The notes below the pieces were generated by a model that saw only the letters and a program-made list of their open reading frames with translations, was not told the origin of the DNA and made no database searches. From positions 1 through 13,177 of the forward strand of contig NZ_CASEGO010000088.1 in NCBI RefSeq assembly GCF_949287625.1: a stretch of DNA of 13,177 nucleotides, given 5' to 3'. The translations under genes and the position numbers were made by a program. Below are positions 7,164-13,143 of the stretch, piece after piece. How positions within the stretch are numbered: the stretch's first letter is position 1; every line of letters begins with the position of its first letter. The DNA is from an uncultured Brachyspira sp. GTDB lineage: Bacteria; Spirochaetota; Brachyspiria; Brachyspirales; Brachyspiraceae.

Positions 7164-8402
7164 TTATCTTCTTCCTCTCAAAAACTTTTTAATAGGTATG
7201 AAGTCAGCAGGATTTAATGCTACACCATTTCTTCTAACTTCAAAGTGTAAATGGCTTCCAGTAGATCTTCCAGTGCTTCCCATTCTTCCTATCATAACAC
7301 CAACGCCTACATTTGCTCCTGCTTTTGTAGTTATAGAATTAAGGTGTCCGTAATATGTAGTGTATCCTTTATCATGTCTTACTATTACCAAATTTCCGTA
7401 TCCGCCGCTGTATCCTGCGAATATAACTTTACCTTTTCTTGCTGCATATACTGGTGTATTAAGTCTTCCCGGTATATCGACGCCCATATGTTTAGTTCTT
7501 ACTCCAGTAATAGGGTGTACTCTGTATCCGAATACGCTGCTTATTCTAGTTATAGTTGTAGGAAGGCTGAACATCTGTCCGAATTTATCTATTCTTTCGT
7601 CTAAAGTATATTTAGCACCAGGAAGGAATATATCATCTCCTTCTTCTATAGAACTTGCATCAGATATTTTATTGAAAGTAAGTACTCTTTTTAATGAAAC
7701 ATCATATCTTTCTGTAACATCTTCTATAGATTCGCCTTTTTTCATAGTATATAAAAGTCCGTTTCTATTAGGTACTATAATTTTTTGTCCAGGTCTTAAT
7801 CTATTTGCATTGCTTATTTTATTAACACTTACTAAAGTATCTAAATTAGCACCTATTTTTCTTGATATAACAGTTAGATTATCTCCTTCTTCTATGATAT
7901 ATTCATCATATTTCATTCCTATAGTTCCGTCGCCTACCAATGTATTATCAGAAGTTATAGTATTATAAAATATATCTGTGGCATTTTCTATTGTTACGGC
8001 AGAAGTTACAGTAGGTACATCAGATAAAGTAGATTCAGGGCTGCTGGATAATTGTTCTGGAGACATTTCATCTAGTACTTTATTGTATGCTATATTAGAA
8101 GGCAGTTTATCCTTAGGGAGTATTGCTGCATTAGAAGTCTGACGCATATTCATTATTAAGAAATTTGCAAGAAATAGAAATAGTGATAATGAGACAACAG
8201 TTAAAGCAAATTTCTTAATTAAACTTGAAAATATTTTATTTGGTTTATTTTCATTATACCTTGTAGAATGTACAAAAGTAGTTCTTATTCTAGGTGCATT
8301 ATTTTCAAATTTTGACTTGATACCTTCTAGTATATTTTCTATATACAGAAATATACCTTTGCTTTTTCTAATTTTTGTGTACTTAAATTTGTTATTTTTC
8401 AT
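7164..8402 (-). CDS. Membrane-anchored LysM / M23 peptidoglycan endopeptidase
   Basis: This is a zinc endopeptidase likely to cleave peptide cross-links in the periplasmic cell wall. The 412-residue layout is: a basic cytoplasmic N-terminus of about 64 residues, one membrane segment (about 65-86, rich in L/F/V), a Ser/Thr-rich linker, two LysM peptidoglycan-binding repeats (about 168-211 and 216-261), and an M23 domain (about 285-398). The zinc ligands are present: H305 and D309 in HMGVD and H386 in SHLHFEV, with H353 (YYGH) and H384 as the usual catalytic histidines, so it should be active rather than a degenerate activator. The long N-terminus before the anchor is unusual; I find no signal-peptidase site. 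A strong promoter and terminator flank it, so it is monocistronic. A role in division or in accommodating periplasmic flagella is speculative. Confidence 0.92.
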   Translation of the reverse strand: MKNNKFKYTKIRKSKGIFLYIENILEGIKSKFENNAPRIRTTFVHSTRYNENKPNKIFSSLIKKFALTVVSLSLFLFLANFLIMNMRQTSNAAILPKDKLPSNIAYNKVLDEMSPEQLSSSPESTLSDVPTVTSAVTIENATDIFYNTITSDNTLVGDGTIGMKYDEYIIEEGDNLTVISRKIGANLDTLVSVNKISNANRLRPGQKIIVPNRNGLLYTMKKGESIEDVTERYDVSLKRVLTFNKISDASSIEEGDDIFLPGAKYTLDERIDKFGQMFSLPTTITRISSVFGYRVHPITGVRTKHMGVDIPGRLNTPVYAARKGKVIFAGYSGGYGNLVIVRHDKGYTTYYGHLNSITTKAGANVGVGVMIGRMGSTGRSTGSHLHFEVRRNGVALNPADFIPIKKFLRGRR

Positions 8403-8436
8403 GTCTCTGTTAAATTAATACTAATTGTTTTTATTT

Positions 8437-8451
8437 AAGAAATAATTTCTT
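8437..8451. promoter_or_regulatory. Inverted repeat at the M23 transcription start
   Basis: AAGAAAT-A-ATTTCTT is a 7+1+7 inverted repeat that covers the expected start of the M23 transcript (about 8447). It could be an operator or a 5' hairpin in the message; being all A/T apart from one G and one C, it could also be chance. Confidence 0.3.
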
Positions 8452-8453
8452 TT

Positions 8454-8482
8454 AATATACAAACATTTTTTAGTATTGTCAA
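8454..8482 (-). promoter_or_regulatory. Consensus sigma70 promoter of the M23 gene
   Basis: On the minus strand, a perfect TTGACA (8482-8477) is followed after 17 bp by TATATT (8459-8454). Transcription would start near 8447, giving a leader of about 45 bases with a weak AGAG before the ATG at 8402. This separates the M23 gene from the upstream def-gph pair. Confidence 0.82.
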
Positions 8483-8513
8483 TAGTTTAATATTCTTTTT
8501 TTAAATTTACTTC

Positions 8514-9167
8514 TTATAATACATAATCGGCAATTTCTTTAAATGAATTTAAATAATAATCATTATTATTTAGATTTATCAAAATTTTTTTATCAGTTAT
8601 GCCGTATAATGCTAATATGCATTTTATTTTAGAATTAACAGCAAATTCATAGTCTGGTACACCATCTCCAACCATAATAGTTTCATCTTCTTTCAAGTTA
8701 TAATCATTTTTTATACTGTACCATATATTAACATCAGGTTTCCTGTATGGATAAACACCATCTCCTATCACAGCCTTAAAAAAGTTTATTATATTTAGTT
8801 TTTCTGCTGTTTTTTTTACCATCTTATTAGGCTTATTGCTTATTATAAACATATTGATATTATGTTTGTATAACAGCTCTAATGTATCATAAACTCCGCT
8901 GTATAATTTTGTATTATCAACACAATGCTCTTCATAATATTTCATATAAAAGCTGTATACTTCTTCTTCAATATTTTCATTATTATTGTATTTATTTACA
9001 GCACGTTTTATAAGCATTCCAGCACCATTACCTACAAAATTATGTGCATCTTCAATTGTTATGTTTTTTAAGTTAAAATGTGTAAGTGTTGTATTTACGC
9101 AATGGTAAATATCACCTATAGAATCTGCTAAAGTACCGTCCAAATCAAATATTATGTTTTTAATCAT
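8514..9167 (-). CDS. HAD-superfamily phosphatase, phosphoglycolate phosphatase (Gph)-like
   Basis: A cytoplasmic HAD hydrolase of the Gph/PGP type that removes phosphate from small metabolites; 2-phosphoglycolate is the classical substrate, but specificity cannot be read from sequence. All four HAD motifs are visible in the 217 residues: FDLDGTLADS with nucleophile D8 and D10, FIISN with S110, the motif III lysine K143 in YRKPD, and VGDGVPD (167-172) with the metal-binding aspartate. The helical cap lies between about residues 18 and 85 (type C1). Length is standard. Only 17 bp separate it from def upstream on the same strand, and its own ribosome site is weak (GGAC), so it is probably translated from a def-gph message. 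An AT-rich 111-bp gap holding the M23 promoter follows. Confidence 0.87.
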   Translation of the reverse strand: MIKNIIFDLDGTLADSIGDIYHCVNTTLTHFNLKNITIEDAHNFVGNGAGMLIKRAVNKYNNNENIEEEVYSFYMKYYEEHCVDNTKLYSGVYDTLELLYKHNINMFIISNKPNKMVKKTAEKLNIINFFKAVIGDGVYPYRKPDVNIWYSIKNDYNLKEDETIMVGDGVPDYEFAVNSKIKCILALYGITDKKILINLNNNDYYLNSFKEIADYVL

Positions 9168-9184
9168 TTTTTGTCCATTTTTAA

Positions 9185-9754
9185 TTAATTGTTAGTATTT
9201 TGCAGCTTTTCTCTGTTTTGTACTTTTTTTATTTCTCTTACAGTATTATTTCTAAGTTCTTTTAATTCTCTTTTTAATCTTCTTTTTTGATATGATTCAA
9301 GTCTGTCAATAAATGATATTCCATTTGTATGATCTATTTCATGCTGAAGTACCTTAGCTATATAGCCTTCAGCTTCAAGTATTTGTTCATTACCTTCTTT
9401 ATCCAAATATTTTACTTTTATTTCTTTATATCTTGCTACATCATCTCTTATTTCTGGAAATGACAAACAGCCTTCTTCCAATGTCTCTTTTTCTTCACCA
9501 TGCCATATTATTTCTGGGTTTATAAGTGCTAATTTGAAGTCTGCTTTAGTTTCATCATCAAAATCTGGTACTGATATAACTATAAGTCTTTTTAATACTC
9601 CTATTTGAACAGCCGCAAGTCCTACACCTCGCTCTTTATACATAGTTTCAAACATATCATCTATTAATGTAATTATTTCATCATCTATTTTTTCTATTTT
9701 TTCTGATACCTGCTGAAGTCTTTCATCTCCGTATATAACTAACTCTCTAAGCAT
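9185..9754 (-). CDS. def: Peptide deformylase
   Basis: Peptide deformylase removes the formyl group from the N-terminal methionine of new proteins in the cytoplasm; it is usually essential. The 189-residue protein has the three diagnostic motifs: GVGLAAVQ (43-50), EGCLS (94-98) and HEIDH (138-142). C96, H138 and H142 bind the metal, E139 is the catalytic base and Q50 stabilises the transition state, so the enzyme should be active. A basic C-terminal tail of about 35 residues (KRRLKRELKELRNN onward) extends past the catalytic core, as in many type 1 enzymes, where it may contact the ribosome. AGGAG lies 11 bases upstream of the ATG. It heads a two-gene unit with the HAD phosphatase and has a good promoter with a palindrome in its leader. 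Confidence 0.97.
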   Translation of the reverse strand: MLRELVIYGDERLQQVSEKIEKIDDEIITLIDDMFETMYKERGVGLAAVQIGVLKRLIVISVPDFDDETKADFKLALINPEIIWHGEEKETLEEGCLSFPEIRDDVARYKEIKVKYLDKEGNEQILEAEGYIAKVLQHEIDHTNGISFIDRLESYQKRRLKRELKELRNNTVREIKKVQNREKLQNTNN

Positions 9755-9813
9755 ATTTATATTTTCTCCTAAAAAATTATCTGTAAAAAATTATATATTC
9801 ATTATTCTAATAA

Positions 9814-9838
9814 TAATATTCATTATTAATGAATATTA
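9814..9838. promoter_or_regulatory. 25-bp palindrome in the def leader
   Basis: TAATATTCATTA and TAATGAATATTA form a perfect 12-bp inverted repeat around a single T. It starts about four bases downstream of the predicted def transcription start and lies in the divergent region between def and the HAD-IB gene. ATATTCATTATT also occurs directly repeated at 9795-9806 and 9816-9827. It could be an operator for a dimeric repressor, or a 5' hairpin in the def mRNA. Confidence 0.5.
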
Positions 9839-9848
9839 AATTTCCTAT

Positions 9849-9877
9849 ATAATATTAAATTTTTTGCTTATAGTCAA
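9849..9877 (-). promoter_or_regulatory. Promoter of the def-gph unit
   Basis: On the minus strand, TTGACT (9877-9872) and TATTAT (9854-9849) are 17 bp apart. Transcription would start near 9842, giving a leader of about 88 bases that contains the 25-bp palindrome and ends in AGGAG. Confidence 0.65.
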
Positions 9878-9931
9878 GACATTTTTATAGCAAGTTTACA
9901 TAATTTTTTTGTATAAATTGATTAAATTCCT

Positions 9932-9959
9932 TTGACAAATGATTTTTTTGTAGTAGAAT
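9932..9959 (+). promoter_or_regulatory. Promoter of the HAD-IB / TPR pair (near-leaderless)
   Basis: A perfect TTGACA (9932-9937) and TAGAAT (9954-9959) are 16 bp apart. Transcription would start near 9966, three bases before ATG 9969; a second ATG follows at 9972. No ribosome binding site can fit, so the first gene is probably read from a leaderless-type message. Confidence 0.7.
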
Positions 9960-9968
9960 AACATTATT

Positions 9969-10628
9969 ATGATGAAAGTGGCATATTTTGATTTGGATAA
10001 AACTATCTTGAAAAAAGATTCAATAGTTCCTTTTATGAAATTCTATTTAAAAAAGAATCCTTCAAGTTTCATATATTATATAGCTTTACTTCCTTATTTT
10101 ATTTTATTTTGTTTAAAAATAATAAATAATGAAAGTGTAAAGTATAGAATAGCACATATATTTAGAAATATAGATATAGAGTTTGGAGAGAAAATCGGAA
10201 AAGAGTTTGCAGATACTGTAGTACCGTCTCTTTATTATCAAGATGCTTTAGAAGAAATAAAAAAATTAAAAAGTGAATGTTATACATTAGTTTTAATTAC
10301 AGCCAGTTTTGAAATTTATGCTAAATATATAGCAGAAAACTTAGGTTTTGACAGATGTATGGGTACTGAGCTATGGACTTTTAGAGGAAAGTATACTGGT
10401 TATATGTACGGAAGAAACTGCTATGGTACTGCTAAAAGATACAGGCTTTTTACTGAACATTTTTTTCCTAAACATAGGCACAAAAATATAGCATACAGTG
10501 ATTCTATAAGTGATTTACCTCTTTTTGAATTTGCCGACACTAAAATATGCGTTAATCCTGATAAGAGATTAAAAGAGCATGCTTTAAATAATAAAAATAA
10601 AGGCTTTATTATAGTTAATTGGAGATAA
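9969..10628 (+). CDS. HAD-IB family phosphatase (SerB/CicA-like)
   Basis: A 219-residue HAD hydrolase of subfamily IB, the group that includes phosphoserine phosphatase and related enzymes acting on lipid or small-molecule phosphates; the substrate here is not known. Motif I is FDLDKT (D8 nucleophile, D10 acid/base), motif II is LVLITAS, and the metal motif is YSDSISDLPLFE. The cap contains a strongly hydrophobic stretch (about 33-52, with FIYYIALLPYFILFCLKII), common in this subfamily and possibly lying against a membrane. It starts MMK, with either ATG possible, and the promoter leaves only about three bases before the first. The downstream TPR gene begins four bases after the stop, with its ribosome site inside this gene, so the two are co-transcribed. 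Confidence 0.87.
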   Translation: MMKVAYFDLDKTILKKDSIVPFMKFYLKKNPSSFIYYIALLPYFILFCLKIINNESVKYRIAHIFRNIDIEFGEKIGKEFADTVVPSLYYQDALEEIKKLKSECYTLVLITASFEIYAKYIAENLGFDRCMGTELWTFRGKYTGYMYGRNCYGTAKRYRLFTEHFFPKHRHKNIAYSDSISDLPLFEFADTKICVNPDKRLKEHALNNKNKGFIIVNWR

Positions 10629-10632
10629 AATT

Positions 10633-11709
10633 ATGTTAGCTAGTGAAAGTGTAAATAATATTAATGTAGATGATGATATTAAAGAGGTTATAAAAGAAAG
10701 TAATGATATTGTTATAGAAAAGATAAATAATTTAATAGATATAAATAATATTTCTTATGCTAAAAAACTAGCTTTGGAATTAATAAAAAAAGACAATAAA
10801 TATAAATACGGATATTTGGTTTTAGCAGATATATATTATGAAGAAAATGATTTTAACTCTGTAATAGAATTAATGGATAAAGGTCTTAGTTTTATAAAAG
10901 ATGATAAGGATTTGCTTGAAAACAAGATTGAGGCACTTATAAATACTTATCAGTATGATAAAGCTAAAGAGGTAATAGAAAAACTTATATCTATTGGAGA
11001 TATTAATTCTAGTATTTATGGACAGTACGGAATTATACTGTCAATGGAAGGAAGGCATAATGAAGCCATAGAAAAGTATAAAAAGGCTGTATTTATAGAT
11101 AATGATGATGTTTTATCTATGATTAATATGTCAGTAGCGTACAGAGCTATGTATAAATATGATGAGGCTTTTGATGTTTTAGAAAGAGCATTAACTATAA
11201 GTAAAAATGATATTAATATTATAAACAGAATTAATAATATTAAATATTTGATAGATAATTCTAAATTTTATATAGATAAGTTTACATCAATTGAGGCAAA
11301 TCCAGACAGATTTCATTTGCTTGTACCAGAAAATTTTAATGCATATATAGAAGGTTCTTTATTAAAAATAGAAAGCCCAGATAATAGAATATCAATCATA
11401 ATAAGCTACAGCAATGAAAAATACGATGAAAAGGCTATAAAAGAGTTATTTGACGGATTTAGAGATAGGAGAGGTGAGCTTTATTCTATTATTAAACCAA
11501 TATCTATAAAAAACAGAGAAGATTATAATGATTTATTTGCAGAGTTTATTTTTACATCAAAGATAAATAAAAATGACTTTTTTAATGCCATAGCTGTTAT
11601 AAGCAAAGGAAATGAATCTATAATACTTACAATTTCATCTACTGTAACTATAAGCAATCGTTTAATATCATTTGCCTGCGATGTAATGAATAGTTTATAT
11701 TTTAAATGA
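10633..11709 (+). CDS. TPR-repeat protein with a possible DcrB/PsbP-like C-terminal domain
   Basis: The 358-residue acidic protein has about four to five tetratricopeptide repeats between residues about 35 and 205 (for example GYLVLADIYYEENDFNSVIE and YGIILSMEGRHNEAIEKYKK), a scaffold for protein-protein contacts. Residues about 215-358 form a second, beta-rich region (FHLLVPENFNAYIEGSLLKI, FIFTSKINKNDFFNAIAVIS) that resembles the DcrB/PsbP-like fold; this is judged by pattern only. No signal peptide or membrane segment is visible, so it is probably cytoplasmic. GGAG (10621-10624) overlaps the last codons of the HAD-IB gene, tying the two translationally. Partner and role are unknown; the coupling suggests it works with the phosphatase. 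It ends 14 bp from the convergent marR-type gene. Confidence 0.8.
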   Translation: MLASESVNNINVDDDIKEVIKESNDIVIEKINNLIDINNISYAKKLALELIKKDNKYKYGYLVLADIYYEENDFNSVIELMDKGLSFIKDDKDLLENKIEALINTYQYDKAKEVIEKLISIGDINSSIYGQYGIILSMEGRHNEAIEKYKKAVFIDNDDVLSMINMSVAYRAMYKYDEAFDVLERALTISKNDINIINRINNIKYLIDNSKFYIDKFTSIEANPDRFHLLVPENFNAYIEGSLLKIESPDNRISIIISYSNEKYDEKAIKELFDGFRDRRGELYSIIKPISIKNREDYNDLFAEFIFTSKINKNDFFNAIAVISKGNESIILTISSTVTISNRLISFACDVMNSLYFK

Positions 11710-11723
11710 TTTTTTGGAATTAT

Positions 11724-12164
11724 TTAAAAATCGATATCTTTGTTTTGTATATTGCTTAATAATTTTTCTACTAATAAAACCAAAGTTTCTTTTTCTTTAG
11801 ATGACATATTGTGAAACATTATTTCGTTATTTTTGTTAATATCTTCAAATACAATTTCTTTAACCTTTTTGCTTTTAGAAGTTAAATATATTTCTTTATA
11901 TCTTTTATCTTCACTGCTTATTTTTCTTTTTATAAACCCCTTTTTTTCCAATCTGTATAAAGTACCAGCTATTGTAGGATTACTTAAGCCCAAAAAATTT
12001 TCTATATCCCTTTGATTAACAATTTTCTGCTCATTATGATAAAGAAACATTAGTATATCCATTTGAGAAGATGTTAATTTATGTTTATCCAAGAATTTAT
12101 TAAATCTGTTATCCAAAGCAGTATGTAGTTCTTTTATTAATTTTCCTATAAACACATCTTCCAT
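11724..12164 (-). CDS. MarR-family transcriptional regulator
   Basis: A 146-residue dimeric winged-helix DNA-binding protein of the MarR family, which commonly represses its own gene or neighbouring efflux or stress genes and releases DNA on binding a small ligand or on oxidation. The helices preceding and including LTSSQMDILMFLYHN lead into the HTH (about 50-80: NQRDIENFLGLSNPTIAGTL, then YRLEKKGFI), followed by the wing KRKISSEDKRYKEIYLT, which matches the family's D-x-R signature at DKR. Terminal helices form the dimer interface. The protein has no cysteine, so thiol sensing is unlikely. AGAGG is 10 bases before the ATG. There is no divergent gene next to its promoter, only the repeat-rich gap, so its targets are not evident from context. 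Confidence 0.93.
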   Translation of the reverse strand: MEDVFIGKLIKELHTALDNRFNKFLDKHKLTSSQMDILMFLYHNEQKIVNQRDIENFLGLSNPTIAGTLYRLEKKGFIKRKISSEDKRYKEIYLTSKSKKVKEIVFEDINKNNEIMFHNMSSKEKETLVLLVEKLLSNIQNKDIDF

Positions 12165-12207
12165 ATAAATATTACCTCTGTTCGAATTGTATTATAATAA
12201 TATATAT

Positions 12208-12235
12208 AATATATAAATTTTTATACAAAAAACAA
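12208..12235 (-). promoter_or_regulatory. Promoter of the MarR-type gene
   Basis: On the minus strand, TTGTTT (12235-12230) and TATATT (12213-12208) are 16 bp apart. Transcription would start near 12201. The spacer and start region are long runs of alternating A and T, which offer several near-palindromes as possible autoregulatory sites, none of them distinctive. Confidence 0.45.
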
Positions 12236-12601
12236 GATTATAAAATATTTAAATAATTTATAATTGACAAACTTAAAAATTAGTTTTCATGTTTTTATTA
12301 TTTTTGGGACTATCCCTAATACTCAGTCATACCGAACTCCTGCTTATTTTGCCTGCCGTATGCAAGTCACCTTCATTATTGCCCCATACAAAGTATGCCT
12401 GCACAGCCCGCATTCGCGAAGAACTGCATTTTTACAGCTTGAATATGTAATTCACACAACATATAAAACATTTATTTTGTATAATAATTAATATTATATA
12501 ATTTAACATAAAATAACAAACTAGAAAAATTATTTGTCAAGTATTTTTAAAACAAGCCTAATATAAGATATTATAATTTTTAATTATTTTACCATTTTCT
12601 A

Positions 12602-12629
12602 TTGACTTATTATAAAACTTTGTTAAACT
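12602..12629 (+). promoter_or_regulatory. Promoter in front of the tandem RNA-like elements
   Basis: TTGACT (12602-12607) and TAAACT (12624-12629) are 16 bp apart, and TG at 12621-12622 makes an extended -10. Transcription would start near 12636, about five bases before the first element, and no open reading frame begins there. Confidence 0.55.
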
Positions 12630-12640
12630 AAATATATAGA

Positions 12641-12735
12641 GTTAGTACGAATGGCAGAAAAATTGCCGCCCTCGACTGCCACTTGCTTGATTTTCAAGTA
12701 CTGCGATGTAGGAACGGGGCGTCCTCCCTACTAAC
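12641..12735 (+). ncRNA. Structured RNA-like element A (first of a tandem pair)
   Basis: A 95-base element of unknown family. It is closed by GTTAGTA (12641-12647) with TACTAAC (12729-12735). Inside are P2 TGGCAG (12652-12657) with CTGCCA (12676-12681); P3 ACTTG (12681-12685) with CAAGT (12695-12699), sharing base 12681; and P4 AGGA (12710-12713) with TCCT (12722-12725). The P2 loop CGCCCT (12667-12672) can pair with the P4 loop GGGGCG (12716-12721) as a pseudoknot. It shares CCTCGACTGCC, CGATG and GTCCTCCC with element B in the same order. The U-G pair at the end of the pseudoknot would be A-C on the other strand, favouring plus-strand RNA. No known riboswitch or ribozyme core is recognised. 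Confidence 0.55.
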
Positions 12736-12743
12736 ATTTATTT

Positions 12744-12867
12744 AAAGCTAGAATGAACTGCAGAAAATCAGCCTCGACTGCCGTGATATTTAGTATTTAC
12801 TAAATTGATACGATGGAGGGTATCCTATACGCTTGTTATGGGTAGGCTGTCCTCCCATTCTAGCTTT
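12744..12867 (+). ncRNA. Structured RNA-like element B (second of a tandem pair)
   Basis: A 124-base relative of element A, eight bases after it. It is closed by a perfect 12-bp stem, AAAGCTAGAATG (12744-12755) with CATTCTAGCTTT (12856-12867), unrelated in sequence to A's closing stem. P2 is GCAG (12760-12763) with CTGC (12778-12781); P3 ATTTAGT (12788-12794) with ACTAAAT (12799-12805); P4 GGAGG (12815-12819) with CCTCC (12851-12855). The pseudoknot is CAGCCT (12769-12774) with AGGCTG (12844-12849). P4 contains an extra hairpin (about 12821-12844) absent in A. The closing stem is followed by T-rich sequence (TTATTATCTTTCTT), which could end transcription. It overlaps the 3' end of the minus-strand gene fragment. 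Confidence 0.55.
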
Positions 12868-13077
12868 TATTATCTTTCTTAATTTTTTATTTCTTATTAC
12901 ATGATAATTTACTATTTCATAATTTTCTTTTTTATCAGATAGTTCTAATAATACTAAATCGCTATGTTTATCGTCTGTTCTTGTTATAAAATTATGATAG
13001 GCTGTCTTTTCAGGATTTGGCTTTAATATTGTTTCTGGTATATACTGGAACAATTTTATTTTGTCAATTGGTACACA
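12790..13077 (-). pseudogene. Truncated C-terminal gene fragment, possibly barnase/EndoU-like nuclease
   Basis: A minus-strand frame runs from just after a stop at 13080-13078 to a stop at 12792-12790. It reads VPIDKIKLFQYIPETILKPN, then …TAYHNFITRTDDKHSDLVLLEL…NYEIVNYHVIRNKKLRKI. The pattern of an 'I-x-x-P' start, a central hydrophobic strand and a final 'YEIVNYHVIRNKK' strand recalls the phage-associated barnase/EndoU/RelE-like nuclease domains; this is a weak, pattern-only match. The native-looking part stops near KAR (12865), and the last 20 or so residues are read out of RNA-like element B, so the ending is not original. The only candidate start is TTG 13053, with no ribosome site; the region before it lacks a methionine. 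I read it as a decayed 3' remnant. A related 42-bp piece lies at 155-196. Confidence 0.45.
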
Positions 13078-13106
13078 TTATTTTAATTATTTATATATAA
13101 ATTTAA

Positions 13107-13134
13107 TTGACATTTTAGTCGTATGATGTATAAT
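13107..13134 (+). promoter_or_regulatory. Consensus sigma70 promoter at the right edge
   Basis: A perfect TTGACA (13107-13112) and a perfect TATAAT (13129-13134) are 16 bp apart. Transcription would start near 13141, three bases before ATG 13144, the same near-leaderless geometry as at the HAD-IB gene. Confidence 0.75.
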
Positions 13135-13143
13135 TTGTTTACT

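Larger units (their letters stand above)
12165..12640. other. Gene-poor gap with a G+C-richer repeat-like block (12304-12447)
   Basis: No intact gene is supported here. The centre (12304-12447) is clearly richer in G+C than the flanks and contains short hairpins: GGGA-CTA-TCCC (12306-12316) and CATAC-AAA-GTATG (12383-12395), plus the TTCGCGAA palindrome (12414-12421). Its ACTGCATTTTTA motif (12424-12435) also occurs at 14-25. On the minus strand a frame of about 33 codons (…RAVQAYFVWGNNEGDLHTAG…) is open but has no start signal. The 75-codon plus-strand frame beginning at TTG 12264 has no binding site and unusual composition. I judge the block a dispersed intergenic repeat or decayed gene. 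From 12450 to 12600 it is plain AT-rich sequence. Confidence 0.55.

Noticed and set aside
7251..7968. Long plus-strand frames opposite the M23 gene
   Set aside because: They are antisense to a gene with complete LysM and M23 motifs; their composition is that of a mirror frame and they have no start signals.
11700..11729. Inverted repeat TTTTAAAT / ATTTAAAA between the convergent TPR and MarR genes as a terminator
   Set aside because: The 8-bp stem is entirely A/T with a 14-base loop and would be too weak for a confident terminator call.
12174..12195. tRNA T-arm-like GTTCGAAT
   Set aside because: The flanking bases do not form a T stem, and there is no cloverleaf or acceptor sequence around it. 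It is in the leader of the MarR-type gene.
12264..12491. 75-codon plus-strand frame starting at TTG
   Set aside because: No ribosome site, and it lies across the G+C-rich repeat-like block. Its TTG is part of a TTGACA hexamer, which itself lacks a -10 at the right spacing.
12641..12867. Integron attC sites or a pair of transposon terminal hairpins
   Set aside because: The ends do not fit the attC core consensus (RYYYAAC/GTTRRRY). Transposon ends would keep the same terminal sequence, whereas here the closing stems differ while internal loop bases are conserved. No integrase or transposase is in the window.
12641..12867. Type III toxin-antitoxin RNA repeat
   Set aside because: Type III antitoxin repeats are shorter, near-identical and lie upstream of the toxin on the same strand. 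These copies differ in length (95 and 124) and face a fragment on the opposite strand. Kept only as a remote analogy.
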